DNA from: Rhizobiales bacterium 65-79
GTDB lineage: Bacteria > Pseudomonadota > Alphaproteobacteria > Rhizobiales > Rhizobiaceae
Length of the DNA stretch: 64,000 nucleotides
NCBI GenBank assembly: GCA_001896885.1
Contig: MKRJ01000014.1
Location: 1 to 64,000, forward strand
Reading direction: 5' to 3'
In this document: positions 62,663 to 64,000 of the stretch, piece after piece
How the letters are laid out: each line of letters begins with the position of its first letter
Position numbering within the stretch: position 1 is the stretch's first letter
Made by a program: the position numbers and the translations under genes
Notes under the pieces: model-generated
What the model was told of the DNA's origin: nothing
Database searches by the model: none
Seen by the model: only the letters and a program-made list of their open reading frames with translations

Positions 62663-63412
62663 TTAAATAAGCTTTAGCTGAACGTTAACCGCCTCTTCTT
62701 CCGGGCGCGATTCGCCGGCATCGAGCGGCGCCTGGATTTCCGGCCCCGTGTTGGCGACCTTGTTGACCTTGTCGGATACGGGGATCGCCTCGAAAAAGTC
62801 CGGATCGACCGGCCGCAGCAGGTCCGCGACGTCGCGCGGCTCGTTGGAGCGGCAGTCCAGCCAGCGCGCGAAATCCTCCGGCCTGACGACGACCGGCATG
62901 CGTTCATGGATATGGACGATATCGGCATTCGCCCCGGTGGTCAGGATGGCGCCCGTGTCGATCTCCGAGCCGCCGGGCTCATGCCAGGTCTCCATCAGCC
63001 CGGCGAAGGCGAGCAGCCCGCCACCCTTCGGCCGCACCCAATAGGCCTCGGCCTTGGCCTTTCCCGCGCGCCGCCACTCATAGAAGCCGGAGGCCGGCAC
63101 CAGAGCCCGCCTGTGACGCATGGCGGCCTTGTAGGTGTTCTTGTCGAGAGCGGTGTCGGAGCGCGCGTTGAACAGAAGCGGAAAGCTTCGGGGATCCTTC
63201 ACCCAGGCGGGAATGAGGCCCCAGCGCACGAGCAGCGGCCGCCGGTCCGGCAGGTTGGAGCCGGGCTCGGCCCTGCCCTCGCCGGCCATCACCATGAGGA
63301 TCGGCTGCGTCGGCGCGATGTTGTAGCGCGGCGGGAAATCTTCCAGCTCCATGAGCGCGAAGAAGGCTTCCACCTCTTCCGACGACACTGTCAGGGCGAA
63401 TCGTCCGCACAT
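62663..63412 (-). CDS. SOS response-associated peptidase (SRAP/HMCES family)
   Basis: The 249-residue protein begins MCGRFALT, with Cys2 as the catalytic nucleophile exposed after Met removal. It has RYNIAPTQPI, VRWGLIPAWVKDP, NARSDTA, the Glu in GFYEWRR and the His in HERMPVV. SRAP proteins crosslink to abasic sites in single-stranded DNA. The open frame continues upstream to the window edge, but the MCGRF start is fixed by the chemistry. The C-terminal 30 residues are acidic and extra. Confidence 0.93.
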   Translation of the reverse strand: MCGRFALTVSSEEVEAFFALMELEDFPPRYNIAPTQPILMVMAGEGRAEPGSNLPDRRPLLVRWGLIPAWVKDPRSFPLLFNARSDTALDKNTYKAAMRHRRALVPASGFYEWRRAGKAKAEAYWVRPKGGGLLAFAGLMETWHEPGGSEIDTGAILTTGANADIVHIHERMPVVVRPEDFARWLDCRSNEPRDVADLLRPVDPDFFEAIPVSDKVNKVANTGPEIQAPLDAGESRPEEEAVNVQLKLI

Positions 63413-63506
63413 ATCCCGTCCTTTCCGCCGACCTAGGTAGAAATGTTCGGTGCGCGTCGCAATGGCGCGGTTGACGGGCTCCGTGCGATCCCGAATGCTG
63501 CCGGGC

Positions 63507-63911
63507 ATGTCCGATGGCATCATTCTGGCGGCGTCCGTCGCGCTCAGGCGCGACGATCGCTTCCTGCTGGTCGAGCGCGGGCGGGCGCCGGCCCGCGGCC
63601 TGCTCGCCTTTCCCGGCGGGCGCCTAGAAGCGGGCGAGACGCCGGAAGCAGCGGCGCGGCGGGAGCTTCTGGAGGAAACCGGCCTGAAGGCCGGCGACCT
63701 TCGCCTGTTCGAAGTCATGGACCTTGGCGGCCTTGGGGAAAGCGCCGACCGGATTTTCCGGCTGCATGTCTTCACCGGCGCCTTTGTCGCGGGCGAAGCG
63801 GTCGCGTCCGACGACGCGGCAGGCGTCGGTTGGTATCGGGTCGAAGAGATGGAAACCCTGCCGATCACCTTTTCGACGCTGGAGATCGCCCGCCGGCTCC
63901 TCGAACCATAA
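63507..63911 (+). CDS. Nudix hydrolase
   Basis: The 134-residue protein has the complete Nudix box: G-x5-E-x7-R-E-L-x-E-E-x-G-L, read as GGRLEAGETPEAAARRELL followed by EETGL. The substrate is unknown; RFLLVERGRAPARGLLAFPGG is typical of ADP-ribose or nucleoside diphosphate hydrolases. The start is set at the ATG giving MSDGIILAAS; a GTG further upstream is possible. Confidence 0.9.
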   Translation: MSDGIILAASVALRRDDRFLLVERGRAPARGLLAFPGGRLEAGETPEAAARRELLEETGLKAGDLRLFEVMDLGGLGESADRIFRLHVFTGAFVAGEAVASDDAAGVGWYRVEEMETLPITFSTLEIARRLLEP

Positions 63912-64000
63912 GCGGGGAACAGGTCGAAAGCCGGGGCGCGAGCCTTGCCGCGGCCCGATTCCTCGCCCACAAGATATCGCATGGCGCGGGCGGCACTCAT

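Noticed and set aside
63444..63458. GTTC-N7-GTCG near the SRAP start, possible LexA box
   Set aside because: Second half has two mismatches from GTTC.
63413..64000. Minus-strand open frame extending the SRAP gene to the window edge
   Set aside because: SRAP activity needs Cys at residue 2, fixing the start at 63412; the extension is antisense to the Nudix gene and Arg/Ser-rich as expected of a shadow.

Overview
The window looks like a chromosomal segment of an alphaproteobacterium of the order Hyphomicrobiales (Rhizobiales), near Rhizobiaceae/Phyllobacteriaceae. The grounds are the high GC content, divK-pleD, a gyrA/coaD/PPIase block, NDUFA12 and DUF2155 genes, GGAAC-N16-CGTT (EcfG-type) promoters, a GTTC-N7-GTTC LexA box and a rhizobial-type palindromic repeat. 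No rRNA, tRNA or CRISPR array was found. Family assignments come from reading motifs; no database search was run.

Layout. 1-9.7 kb: the end of an IS21-like element has cut a DUF4142 gene. Next comes a small stress block (SDR, quinone oxidoreductase, DUF6496 protein) in which each gene has an EcfG-like promoter, two of them back to back. A four-gene signalling operon follows, with every junction overlapping by 4 bp: CHASE3-GAF hybrid kinase with three receivers, CheR, receiver-less CheB, and a receiver-HWE kinase. A lone receiver gene is divergent from it. 9.7-12.2 kb: a decayed region with a frameshifted sugar dehydrogenase, a 95-bp tandem duplication, an APH(6)-like kinase and an I78-type inhibitor lipoprotein. 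12.2-20.1 kb: a sugar-acid catabolic locus (HpcH/HpaI aldolase and GntR regulator divergent from an ABC importer, SDR and DgoD-like dehydratase), with a perfect palindromic operator in the divergent gap.

20-30 kb: DUF883 protein with an EcfG promoter, aldR/ald pair, a porin made of two fused barrels, a DapB paralogue lacking the catalytic histidines, and a cysteine/sulfur group (sseA, alaX, cysK). 30-45 kb: housekeeping and cell cycle (pleD, divK, dinB, NDUFA12, two PPIases, coaD, gyrA), a CBS protein, a 44-residue membrane protein, MarC and a cation diffusion facilitator. 45-64 kb: valS, a PQQ glucose dehydrogenase split into a membrane and a periplasmic subunit, an Atm1-type exporter with an ArsR regulator, a LysM envelope protein, LOG, RarD, citramalate synthase, a cluster of small enzymes, cysS, SRAP and a Nudix hydrolase.

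Most of the window is ordinary core genome. The parts most worth attention are the MCP-less CheR/CheB phosphorelay, the EcfG promoter set, the sugar-acid locus with its operator, the split glucose dehydrogenase, the DapB paralogue and two short genes of 44 and 54 codons.
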